Position numbers and translations under genes: made by a program. Positions 15,982-22,026 of a stretch of 22,264 bases of DNA are shown here, in pieces (the stretch's first letter is position 1; the number at the start of each line of letters is the position of its first letter). The DNA is from Pseudomonadota bacterium. Its GTDB lineage: Bacteria > Pseudomonadota > Alphaproteobacteria > Micropepsales > Micropepsaceae. Under the pieces are notes generated by a model that was not told where the DNA came from, ran no database searches, and was given only the letters and a program-made list of their open reading frames with translations. The stretch is from positions 1 to 22,264 of the forward strand of contig JAKAVI010000361.1 in assembly GCA_021817355.1 (NCBI GenBank). Direction: 5' to 3'.

Positions 15982-17346
15982 TCAGGCGGCGGTGAGGGCA
16001 AACATCCGCTTGATATTCCAGGCCATGGTCACGAGGCTCCATTCGCCGCGCACCTTGTCCAGTCCGCGCATCGAAAATTGACGGAATCCGAGCACGGATT
16101 TGATGATGCCGAATACCGGCTCCGGCGTCTGCTTGCGCAGGGCATAGAGGTCGCGACCTTCTGGCGTCTTCAGCCGATACGCCATCGCCTCGACGGGTGT
16201 CGGGTTTTCCGGCGCCGGCGGCGGCGTTTCGAAGCGTTCGCCCACTGGCGGATGATGCGGCTGACGACCCATTGCGATGATGGGCTCCACCCCCGCCTTG
16301 TTGCAGGCTTCCACATTCGCGGCGCTGAAATAGCCCGCGTCCGCCAACAGATGTTCGACATCGCTCAGCGCGTCGGGCAAGGCGTCGAGCTTCTCAAGTG
16401 TCGGCTCGATCTGCTGCTTGTCGTTGGGCGCCTGAACCACATCGGCTGCCACCACCAGCAGGCTTTCCGCCGCCACGGCGGCTTGCGCATTGTAGCATTG
16501 GTCGAAGCCGCCGCCGGCTACCGGCATGATGCGCGAGTCTTCGTCGGTGAGATTGACCTGATCTTTTGGTAGCGGCCCCTCGGTCGGCGGCTCTGGCGGC
16601 TTGCCGCCGAGCTTTTTGCCCGTCGCCGCCGCCCTGGCCGCGCGCGCCGCAAGTTTCGCCTCGTGCTCGGCAAGTTCCCGCGCGTAACGCTCCTTGGCGC
16701 GCTCTTCGATCTTCGCGCGCGCGGCGGCAATCCTGCGCAAGCGGTCCTCGCGCAACGCCAGTTCTTCGGGGATCGACATGCCGTCGGGAATATCCGCCTG
16801 ATCGGCCGCTTCAGCCTTGGCCATCAGCTCGGCGACTTCGGCCTTCAGTTGCGCTTCAATCTTGCCCGCATGCTCGTATGACAGCGCGCTGTGCCGGCTG
16901 GCGTTGGCATGGATCTTGGTGCCGTCCAGCGCCACCGTGCCCATCTTCAGCACCCCCATCTCGCGCGCCAGCAAAAGCACCTTAACAAAGAGCCCCTCGA
17001 TCTCTTTGAGAAACCGCCGCCGGAACGCCGCAATCGTGTCGTGATCGGGATGGTCGTTGGCGGCGATGAAGCGGAACGCCACCGAATCATACGTCGCACG
17101 CTCCAGCTTGCGGCTCGAAAACACGCCCGTCGCATACCCATAAACCAGAATGCCCAGCAGAACGCGCGGATGGTAGGACGCCGAGCCGGAACCGCGATAA
17201 ACTCCGCTCATCGCGCGAAGGTCCAGCCCGTCGATAACCTCCACCACAAAGCGCGCCAGATGTCGTTCCGGCAGCCAATCGTCAACCGAGGGCGGTAGCA
17301 AAAAACCCGTATCCCGGTCTATCATGCGGAAATTGGCCATCGACAT
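15982..17346 (-). CDS. IS1182 family transposase
   Basis: This DDE transposase of about 454 residues starts MSMANFRMIDRDTGFLLPPS, followed by VDDWLPERHLARFVVEVIDG, the family's N-terminal domain. Likely catalytic residues are Asp in MGTVALDGTKIHANAS, Asp in EHLLADAGYFSAANVE and Glu in the C-terminal region before FGIIKSVLGFRQFSMRG. A charged, Ala/Lys/Glu-rich coiled-coil-like middle section (ERAKERYARELAEHEAKL) is usual in the family. The frame runs without a stop, so it may be active. ATG 17340 is an alternative start six bases later, and GGGGCGG lies just upstream; the longer frame to 17400 reaches the terminal repeat and is less likely. Confidence 0.93.
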   Translation of the reverse strand: MSMANFRMIDRDTGFLLPPSVDDWLPERHLARFVVEVIDGLDLRAMSGVYRGSGSASYHPRVLLGILVYGYATGVFSSRKLERATYDSVAFRFIAANDHPDHDTIAAFRRRFLKEIEGLFVKVLLLAREMGVLKMGTVALDGTKIHANASRHSALSYEHAGKIEAQLKAEVAELMAKAEAADQADIPDGMSIPEELALREDRLRRIAAARAKIEERAKERYARELAEHEAKLAARAARAAATGKKLGGKPPEPPTEGPLPKDQVNLTDEDSRIMPVAGGGFDQCYNAQAAVAAESLLVVAADVVQAPNDKQQIEPTLEKLDALPDALSDVEHLLADAGYFSAANVEACNKAGVEPIIAMGRQPHHPPVGERFETPPPAPENPTPVEAMAYRLKTPEGRDLYALRKQTPEPVFGIIKSVLGFRQFSMRGLDKVRGEWSLVTMAWNIKRMFALTAA

Positions 17347-17404
17347 CCGCCCCACAAAGCATGAGAAATAACGTCGTGATTCTAGCCCAAACAGCCGCAC
17401 AATG

Positions 17405-17425
17405 TTAAGTCCGACAGGCTGCTAG
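17405..17425 (-). repeat. Right terminal inverted repeat of the IS1182-type element
   Basis: Its reverse complement reads CTAGCAGCCTGTCGGACT and then TAA, pairing with 15822-15842. Its terminal CTAG (17422-17425) is also the first four bases of the 31-bp direct repeat that continues to 17452. Confidence 0.88.
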
Positions 17426-17452
17426 GGCGCGCCAATCATTTCCAAGCACTTA
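17422..17452 (+). repeat. Direct repeat copy 1 (31 bp), possible attachment-site remnant
   Basis: It begins CTAGGGCGCGCCAATCAT and ends CAAGCACTTA. It matches 20971-21001 at 26 of 31 positions without gaps, and its first 14 bases match 19171-19184 exactly. The third copy suggests that the shared core is a tRNA-like 3' end, so these may be integration-site copies. Confidence 0.7.
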
Positions 17453-17462
17453 TGGTAAACTC

Positions 17463-17490
17463 CCGCAAAGATTAGAGCTTTGCGGTCTTT
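17463..17490 (+). terminator. Terminator-like hairpin just after direct repeat copy 1
   Basis: CCGCAAAG and CTTTGCGG form a perfect 8-bp stem with a 7-base loop (ATTAGAG), followed by TCTTT. It reads as a weak rho-independent terminator on the plus strand. No gene upstream now uses it; if copy 1 is a tRNA 3' end remnant, it could be that tRNA's old terminator. Confidence 0.5.
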
Positions 17491-17745
17491 AAACTGTCAC
17501 TGTGATACACGTCCAACGCCAGTTCGAGCGCGCCGGGACTTTCGAACCCGAACGGAGCGTAACGAGTCCACTCACCTCGTGGGCCTTTGGCGTGCAGGGT
17601 TGAGCTCAGGTCCATGAACTTGGGGGAGTGGAGCTTAAGTGCCTGCGACGGTGCTGCTTCCGCGGCAGTTCGAAAAGCGTATGGTCGCGTAAGGTGCGAC
17701 GAAGCGGAAGGGGCCGCGTACCGATACCGGCCGAGGTTTTCAGTA
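17491..17745. other. Gap without a supportable gene
   Basis: This 255-bp stretch lies between the hairpin and the decayed antitoxin gene. Short open frames cross it, but none shows a ribosome site or a family pattern. Together with 17426-17490 it is a gene-free stretch of about 320 bases. Confidence 0.5.
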
Positions 17746-18060
17746 TCATTCAGCCGCTGTTAGGGTCGGTATCCTTGCTACGTCGTTTTTCAACTTCTCG
17801 TCAACCGTCAGAAGATCGTATTCGTTCTGCAGGTTCAGTCAGGATTCAGGTGTGGTGCCAGTCAACTTGGAGACCCTCAGTGCGATGTTCGGCGTCACCG
17901 GCGTCTTTTCATTGAGCAGATCGTAAAGGGTCTGGCGAGAAATGCCGAGTAGATCGGCAATCGCTGTCTTGTGACGCTTCAGAGTCGGCAACACGTCCTC
18001 GCGCAGCATGGCACCAGGATGGATTGCGGGGAGTCCGGCAAGCAGCTTGTTCGGGCTCAT
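17746..18060 (-). pseudogene. higA: higA antitoxin with a premature stop (TGG to TGA)
   Basis: The frame from ATG 18060 encodes 73 residues of a HigA-type antitoxin (MSPNKLLAGLPAIHPGAMLR, then the helix-turn-helix ADLLGISRQTLYDLLNEK and RVSKLTGTTPES). It then meets TGA at 17839-17841. Translation past that stop continues in frame as LNLQNEYDLLTVDEKLKND and ends at TGA 17746-17748. The family's conserved sequence here is ESWLNLQ, so the stop replaces a tryptophan codon by a single change, and the unbroken gene would have 104 residues, normal for HigA. The truncated protein keeps the DNA-binding helices and may still bind DNA. Its start overlaps the stop of the higB remnant (TGATG). Confidence 0.85.
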
Positions 18061-18152
18061 CAGTGATAGTCTACCAAATCGAGGTCGATCGCATCAGGTT
18101 CTTCCCACCCGAAGGTGATCCGCCAGTTCTCCGATGCCCATACCGAATAGCA
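18060..18152 (-). pseudogene. higB: higB toxin remnant, 3' end only
   Basis: About 30 codons of a HigB/RelE-fold mRNA-interferase C-terminus remain in frame: YSVWASENWRITFGWEEP, then DAIDLDLVDYH and TGA at 18060-18062. This matches the family's NWRITFRF...VDYH ending. The upstream two-thirds (about 60 residues) is absent; the bases above it belong to the end of the PIN toxin gene, whose stop is at 18155-18157. The TGATG overlap with higA is the normal arrangement of an intact higBA operon, so this was a functional pair before truncation. Confidence 0.82.
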
Positions 18153-18154
18153 AC

Positions 18155-18610
18155 CTATTCGGAGTCTTCTCCCAATAGGGCCCGCAGGAGGGGATGCGGT
18201 TGCGGACCAAATGGATCAACCACAGTCACCCCCGCCCAAGTGAATCCGTCCTGGAGGTCCTCTGACAGAAGTAGACGGCACCCGGCGTGAGCTGCAGCCG
18301 AGAAGATGACAGCGTCCCATATACCCAATTGATGGGCCGCCGCGAGGTCGGCTGCGGCCAGCATGATCTCTGGGGAAGTCTCGATAACGGAAAAGCTATC
18401 GCGCCAGCTCAGCAACGCATCGCAGGCACTGCTGCGCGATTTTCCCGCTTTGCGTACAAGCACGTTGAAAAGCTCGCCAAGTGCCTGGACCGGGATGACA
18501 CCGGCTTCTTTGGGAAGCGCGCGAATGACCGCCAAAGCAGCCTGGTGCTTTTCGGTCCCGTTTATACCTTCTGCGTAGGCGAGGATGTTTGTGTCGAGTG
18601 CGACCTTCAT
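18155..18610 (-). CDS. vapC: PIN-domain toxin (VapC-like ribonuclease)
   Basis: This 151-residue PIN nuclease is expected to cleave tRNA or rRNA when freed from its antitoxin. Metal-binding acidic residues are D6 in VALDTNILAY, E46 in ALGELFNVLV, D99 in LGIWDAVIFS and D118 in LLLSEDLQDG, so the active site looks complete. The C-terminal FTWAGVTVVDPFGPQPHPLL is typical. Its ATG at 18610 overlaps the antitoxin stop (ATGA), which indicates translational coupling. The last codons end next to the higB remnant, so this module appears to have inserted or recombined into an older higBA locus. The gene is probably intact; the target RNA cannot be read from sequence. Confidence 0.9.
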   Translation of the reverse strand: MKVALDTNILAYAEGINGTEKHQAALAVIRALPKEAGVIPVQALGELFNVLVRKAGKSRSSACDALLSWRDSFSVIETSPEIMLAAADLAAAHQLGIWDAVIFSAAAHAGCRLLLSEDLQDGFTWAGVTVVDPFGPQPHPLLRALLGEDSE

Positions 18611-18852
18611 CGATCGTCCTCGTAGAGTTCATCCCGCGTCCATCGTCCTATGTGAAGGACGGGTTGTCTTTCGAGGCGCGCCAGCAGCGCCTCGCGTGCG
18701 CTTGCCGCCACCCACTCATGCTTGCCAGCAGGGATAAGACGCGCAACGGGCTTGCCGTGGCTGGTCACGACGTAGCTGTGCCCTTCACGCACCCCCCGAA
18801 GAAGAAGGGAGAACTTGCGGTTGGCATCGGCGGCAGACATGACTTTTTCCAT
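18607..18852 (-). CDS. Phd/YefM-type antitoxin partner of the PIN toxin
   Basis: This 81-residue antitoxin begins MEKVMSAADANRKFSLLLRG, followed by VREGHSYVVTSHGKPVARLI, the Phd/YefM DNA-binding fold. The C-terminal tail (ARLERQPVLHIGRWTRDELY) should wrap and inhibit the toxin. ATG 18852 is chosen because GGAGG lies five bases upstream; the longer frame to 18939 crosses the operator and lacks a ribosome site. Its stop overlaps the toxin start. It probably represses its own operon through the palindrome at 18865-18887. Confidence 0.9.
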   Translation of the reverse strand: MEKVMSAADANRKFSLLLRGVREGHSYVVTSHGKPVARLIPAGKHEWVAASAREALLARLERQPVLHIGRWTRDELYEDDR

Positions 18853-18864
18853 GACAACCTCCAA

Positions 18865-18887
18865 ATAGTAGTTATATAACCTACTAT
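18865..18887 (-). promoter_or_regulatory. Palindromic operator of the Phd/PIN module
   Basis: On the plus strand ATAGTAG (18865-18871) and CTACTAT (18881-18887) flank the palindromic core TTATATAA, with one extra base (C at 18880) on one side. It lies 12 bp upstream of the antitoxin ATG, and its TATA-rich core could serve as the -10 box. Autorepression by the antitoxin is inferred from the family. Confidence 0.65.
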
Positions 18888-19345
18888 GAAGAAGCGGGCA
18901 CTTCAAGTGACGATCACAGACGCCGATTTGTCTTCCCAAGGGCCCCCGCCGGTTAGCGCGGACACTGGATCACTTGCCATGTCACCAGCGCAGCCATGGG
19001 CAGAAGGTCTCTGCAATCTCCGCCGTCTGCAGGGGGGCGGAGGTTAGACAGGGCCGTTCCTAACCAACTGATCTAATGGGGGCAGGTTAGGCACCTGAGC
19101 TCTGGTCAGGGCATTGAAAATGCTAGCACCTTCCCTGATTTTCAATCTTGCAAGAGGGGTTCGACTCCCCCTAGGGCGCGCCAAAGTCAATCATAATTCT
19201 CTGATATTGCTGCGGAAATTCAGCGGAATTGCCCCACGGGCTGTTTCGGGAGTCGAATGGCGTGGCTATCATGCTTACCTCGAATGTGTTCGACTTTGAA
19301 TTCTTGGATGACCAAGTGCCGGGGCATTGATGCGCTGATGTTGAA
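18888..19345. other. Gene-free stretch with nested inverted repeats and a tRNA-like 3' end
   Basis: No supported gene lies in these roughly 460 bases. Three inverted repeats are visible: CTCCGCC/GGCGGAG (19018-19042), CCTAACC/GGTTAGG (19059-19091) and ATTGAAAAT/ATTTTCAAT (19113-19146). They lead into a T-arm-like sequence ending in CCA at 19183. A full tRNA cloverleaf cannot be drawn, so an RNA gene is only a possibility. Confidence 0.5.
19155..19184 (+). repeat. tRNA-like T-arm and acceptor end; partial third copy of the direct repeat
   Basis: AGGGG, TTCGACT and CCCCC form a T-arm with the canonical loop (four G-C pairs plus an A/C mismatch), followed by TAGGGCGC, G and CCA. The interval from loop to CCA is 17 bases, one more than in ordinary tRNAs. 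The core CTAGGGCGCGCCAA at 19171-19184 is identical to copy 1. No matching 5' acceptor strand (GCGCCCT-like) is found upstream, so this is a fragment or attachment site rather than a complete tRNA gene. Confidence 0.6.
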
Positions 19346-19603
19346 ATGAGGGTGGGGGCATTTCCATTCGCGGGCAAATGGGCGGAGGTCGTCAAGCGGC
19401 TACCCGAGACCGGCATGGGCTACACCGTTAGATCGGAAACGTTGCGAGATGCGCGGCACTTCGATCAGGCGGTTGTCGATTCAGGTTATCTCGCTCGCAT
19501 CAGGGGGCTCGCTTAGGTACCTTTCACGGAAGATGACATAGCTGAGATCAGGGCAACACACGCCAAGTGGGACTGGTCGAAAGAGGGGCAGGGGGATGGC
19601 TGA
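19346..19603 (+). pseudogene. Small conserved hypothetical ORF interrupted by an amber codon
   Basis: From ATG 19346 the frame reads WAEVVKRLPETGMGYTVRSE, then LRDARHFDQAVVDSGYLARI and RGLA, and stops at TAG 19514-19516. It then continues in the same frame as VPFTEDDIAEIRATHAKWDW, SKEGQGDG, and TGA at 19601-19603. The total is 86 codons. Sense on both sides reads as one protein, and the pattern (TGMGY, RxFDQ, PFTEDDIAEI, KWDW) resembles, from memory, small alphaproteobacterial proteins of unknown function. A single change from GAG or similar would create the TAG. Its end overlaps the start of the next gene (ATGGCTGA), as coupled genes do. The start is uncertain because no ribosome site is seen, and the family likeness is not verified. 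Confidence 0.55.
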
Positions 19604-20090
19604 AATCACAAAGCGTCGTCTCTATGTCCGGGTGTTGCTCATATCAGGCACCTCTATCGCGGCGTTGGTTGGGTTTGCAGCCGGGCGTGGAATTGACGAC
19701 AGATGGGGCAAGTTCGCTCTGGCTATTGCAGCCGCAAGCGCTGTCAGTCTCGTTCTCACGCTAATTCACGTGGCATCAACCCCGGATGACGCTATGCGAA
19801 ACGCGCAGCGTCAGCGGCAACCGATAGGTTGGAAGAAGCAGACAAAGCTCTTTGCCGCGATTGTGGGAGCATGGGTTATCATCGCCGGGATCATGATCCC
19901 GGCGGCAAGGCTTTTCGGGTTGACGCACAATTGGGTCATCCTTCCAGTCGCGGGTCTTGTTGCATGTATCGCGAGTATGACGCTGGTGGCTGGAGTTGGG
20001 GCTAAGTTTGGCCTGCTACGATTCAAGCCCGCCAAATGGGTGCGCCGTCTGTTCAATATCCCTGACGATTATCAGCCTCCCGCACGGTGA
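19596..20090 (+). CDS. Hypothetical membrane protein, four helices
   Basis: I do not recognise a family. The 164 residues start MAEITKRRLYVRVLLISGTS and contain about four hydrophobic stretches: near residues 11-27, 39-58, 86-104 and 113-137. A basic cytosolic loop (MRNAQRQRQPIGWKKQTK) separates the two pairs, and the tail RFKPAKWVRRLFNIPDD is also basic. ATG 19596 has GAGGGG seven bases upstream. It overlaps the end of the amber-broken ORF and is followed by another membrane-protein gene at a 4-nt overlap (GTGA), so the three form one transcription unit. It lies between direct repeat copies 2 and 3, beside toxin-antitoxin genes; a cargo role in the island is likely but undefined. Confidence 0.75.
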   Translation: MAEITKRRLYVRVLLISGTSIAALVGFAAGRGIDDRWGKFALAIAAASAVSLVLTLIHVASTPDDAMRNAQRQRQPIGWKKQTKLFAAIVGAWVIIAGIMIPAARLFGLTHNWVILPVAGLVACIASMTLVAGVGAKFGLLRFKPAKWVRRLFNIPDDYQPPAR

Positions 20091-20797
20091 GGCATTCTAA
20101 TCGTGTGGCTCGAATGAACAACGATGCATCGCAACCAAAAGTCAGATTGACCAAATTGGGCTGGGTCTGGCTTGGCTTGCTTGCACTAGCGTTCGCTATG
20201 AATTGGCTTTTGGGGAAGCACGATGATGCGACTGAGCTTACGCCGAATCACGACGATATCCTGACGTATTGCGTTTATGCAGCAGGCGTTATGGCTGCCG
20301 TCTCCGCTGCCGTGGGCTTTCTCCAATCGAAGGGCCATATAGCGGTACGAGCCTTGGCTGCTATACTGGTTTTTGGATTACTGGGTGGTCTTGCGACTCT
20401 TTTGCTTTCCAGCACCACAGCAGACATCATTGAAAATCGATCCGACTTTCGCTCAGGGAATATACAAACCTATTGGGCCTTGCTCCCAATCGGGCGAGCC
20501 TACCGCTCGGACTCAAGAACAGGTTCAAGTTGGATCATACAGCCTCTGATCTGGTCGAACATTGATATCAGCCATGCAGACTATCGCTTTATGCTGTCAC
20601 ACTCCGGGCGAAATGATGAAGCCTCTGAGCCGGCCAGCGTGCCTAGCAACGGTCACTTCTGCGCAAAGGTGGAGATCCAACAATCAGGCAATGCACTGCG
20701 CGTTCTTCACGCTGGCACGCATACGCTGCCTACAGGAACAGTTGGGATTTGTTCAGATATGCGCTCGAACAACTCGTCGATTGCCATCATCCAGTAG
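20087..20797 (+). CDS. Hypothetical membrane protein with C-terminal extracytoplasmic domain
   Basis: I do not recognise a family. Of 236 residues, three hydrophobic segments lie near 23-41 (LGWVWLGLLALAFAMNWLL), 60-82 and 88-108. A polar domain of about 125 residues follows, containing YWALLPIGRAYRSDSRTGSS, two cysteines (HFCAK, GICSD) and a Ser/Asn-rich end; it may lie outside the cytoplasm. The GTG at 20087 overlaps the preceding stop by 4 nt; ATG 20114 (MNNDASQ) is an alternative start, and neither has a clear ribosome site. The sequence looks less GC-rich than the core genes, in keeping with transfer. With the previous gene it forms a two-gene membrane unit of unknown role. Confidence 0.72.
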   Translation: MRHSNRVARMNNDASQPKVRLTKLGWVWLGLLALAFAMNWLLGKHDDATELTPNHDDILTYCVYAAGVMAAVSAAVGFLQSKGHIAVRALAAILVFGLLGGLATLLLSSTTADIIENRSDFRSGNIQTYWALLPIGRAYRSDSRTGSSWIIQPLIWSNIDISHADYRFMLSHSGRNDEASEPASVPSNGHFCAKVEIQQSGNALRVLHAGTHTLPTGTVGICSDMRSNNSSIAIIQ

Positions 20798-20970
20798 TGT
20801 AAGCACTTGGATCGCGTCCTGATGGTACGCTCTTTTGTGCCTCGCGGACCCCAGCAGTCATTGCTCAACATGCGGTGGGGCAATCGCGTAGAAAGCATTG
20901 GAGCGCATCGGGAAAATCAATTGCCCCCCTTCTCCGTAAGTCATTGATTTTCTTGACTTGATCCACTCCC
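20798..20970. other. Short gap before direct repeat copy 3
   Basis: No gene or clear terminator is seen. TGATTTTC occurs here just upstream of copy 3 (near 20944) as it does upstream of the copy at 19171, which suggests the similarity between the two sites extends beyond the core. Confidence 0.4.
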
Positions 20971-21001
20971 CTAGGGCGCGCTATTCATCTTCAAACACTT
21001 A
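20971..21001 (+). repeat. Direct repeat copy 3 (31 bp), possible attachment-site remnant
   Basis: It begins CTAGGGCGCGCTATTCAT and ends CAAACACTTA, matching 17422-17452 at 26 of 31 positions. The preceding ACTCCC also matches the T-arm flank at 19164-19169. It lies in the same orientation, about 3.55 kb from copy 1, and ends the segment with the decayed and intact toxin-antitoxin genes and the two membrane proteins. Confidence 0.7.
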
Positions 21002-21133
21002 CCGGCAAGCCCGACGGTTGGACACTCGTGGTCTTGATTTCTGGAATTTTCACAATTTTGGGTTGGAAGTGGGAAATTGCTGAGAATTGCTCGGCGATGA
21101 CTTGAATTGAGTTCGACGCGGCAATAGCAGTCG

Positions 21134-21655
21134 TCATGTCTCTATCAACCGCTTTATAACATCCATGGGTAGCACAAGGCGCAGAGAGTCTGGCAACCGC
21201 ACGAAGCCGTTGGCTTCATAGAAAGCTGCGGCACGCTCATTGATTGCATCCACGACCATCATCGATGCGCCAATGGTGGAGGCGCTGGCGTAGGTGCGAC
21301 GCACGGCGTCGGCGATCAGTATCGCACCGAGGTGCCGTCCTTGCCGGGTTGCCGAGATTGCTAACCGCCCGACAAGGATCGCCGCTACTAGTCGATACCG
21401 AGGTACGTGCTTGCGCGCCGCGACTGGTACCTCCCCTTGCGGTACAGCTGTCGCGCAAAGAGTGTAATAGCCCAGTACCACGCTCGGCCGCTTCGGTTCG
21501 ACAAGCACAAATACGCCATTTGCCTTACGACGGACGTCCTGGCCGGCCTGAGCCCGGAAATACCGATCGAGACTATCGATCCCGCAAGAGAATGTGTCCC
21601 GGTCGTGATACTCCGCGAGGGTCTCAATCCTTAGATCAGACCGGGACCGCGGCAT
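21134..21655 (-). CDS. GNAT-family acetyltransferase toxin (TacT/AtaT type)
   Basis: This 173-residue GNAT protein is of the kind that acetylates the amino group of charged tRNAs and so blocks translation. Typical elements are FSCGIDSLDRYFRAQAGQD near the N-terminus, VLGYYTLCATAV, LVGRLAISATRQGRHLGAIL (the acetyl-CoA-binding V/L-G-R-L...G-G region) and AAAFYEANGFVRLPD, with the tyrosine common at the active site. Its ATG at 21655 follows the antitoxin stop by 2 nt. The frame is complete and shows no lesion. Which tRNA is attacked cannot be told from sequence. The opening LRIETLAEYHDRDTFSCG is the standard start for the family. Confidence 0.9.
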   Translation of the reverse strand: MPRSRSDLRIETLAEYHDRDTFSCGIDSLDRYFRAQAGQDVRRKANGVFVLVEPKRPSVVLGYYTLCATAVPQGEVPVAARKHVPRYRLVAAILVGRLAISATRQGRHLGAILIADAVRRTYASASTIGASMMVVDAINERAAAFYEANGFVRLPDSLRLVLPMDVIKRLIET

Positions 21656-21657
21656 CT

Positions 21658-21963
21658 TTACGACCCCACCCGCCGCTTGTGCTCGGCCAGCGCGCGCCCA
21701 AGTCGTTCGCTAGGCTCAGGCGGATGTATGAGCGCATCAAAGAACGCCTTACGGTCACGGGCCGATAACGCCAGCGTCTCATGCTCAGCGATGACCCGCC
21801 GTGCAGTATCGAGCAGCGCGGTGACGCAGAAATCGCTCACCTTGCGCCTGGACAGGTTGGCAGCTTGTTCGATCAAATCCTTGGATTCTTCATCCAGCCG
21901 AAAACCGAGCCGTTCGTCCCGGTTGCGCGGCTTATGCTCAATTTTCGCTCGCTCACTCGCCAT
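21658..21963 (-). CDS. DUF1778 (TacA-like) ribbon-helix-helix antitoxin
   Basis: This 101-residue antitoxin is paired with the GNAT toxin. The N-terminal part (RDERLGFRLDEESKDLIEQA, then ANLSRRKVSDFCVTALLDTA) is a ribbon-helix-helix domain that dimerises and binds the operator. The C-terminal DRKAFFDALIHPPEPSERLG is the toxin-neutralising tail seen in DUF1778 proteins. ATG 21963 has TTGGAG eight bases upstream. The operon is read leftward from the promoter and palindrome at 21998-22026 and should be autoregulated by the toxin-antitoxin complex. Confidence 0.92.
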   Translation of the reverse strand: MASERAKIEHKPRNRDERLGFRLDEESKDLIEQAANLSRRKVSDFCVTALLDTARRVIAEHETLALSARDRKAFFDALIHPPEPSERLGRALAEHKRRVGS

Positions 21964-21997
21964 TACGATTACTCCAAAACCGGGGGAATTGCCGTCG

Positions 21998-22026
21998 AGT
22001 GTACGTCATATAGACGTACAAGTCAA
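21998..22026 (-). promoter_or_regulatory. Promoter with palindromic operator for the TacAT-like operon
   Basis: On the minus strand TTGACT (22021-22026) and TACACT (21998-22003) are separated by 17 bp, a sound sigma-70-type spacing. The perfect inverted repeat TGTACGTC/GACGTACA (22000-22020, 5-bp centre ATATA) covers the spacer and overlaps the -10 box. This is where a ribbon-helix-helix antitoxin would repress. The start codon is about 35 bp downstream. Confidence 0.75.

Larger units (their letters stand above)
15822..17425 (-). mobile_element. IS1182-family insertion sequence, apparently complete
   Basis: This element of about 1.6 kb holds one transposase gene and ends in imperfect inverted repeats that begin CTAGCAGCC (19 of 21 positions match). 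CTAG at both ends can be read as part of the repeat or as a 4-bp target duplication; because CTAG is its own reverse complement the two cannot be separated here. The right end abuts a direct-repeat copy found again at 20971. The left end is 92 bp upstream of ubiA. Confidence 0.88.

Noticed and set aside
19106..19183. Complete tRNA gene (a Phe-like TTGAAAA loop or a TCA anticodon)
   Set aside because: Anticodon stems pair poorly, spacing to the T-arm is wrong and no 5' acceptor strand complementary to TAGGGCGC is present.
19514..19516. Stop-codon reassignment as explanation for the broken ORFs
   Set aside because: The two interrupted genes use different stops (TGA and TAG), and intact genes in the window use TGA, TAG and TAA as normal ends.
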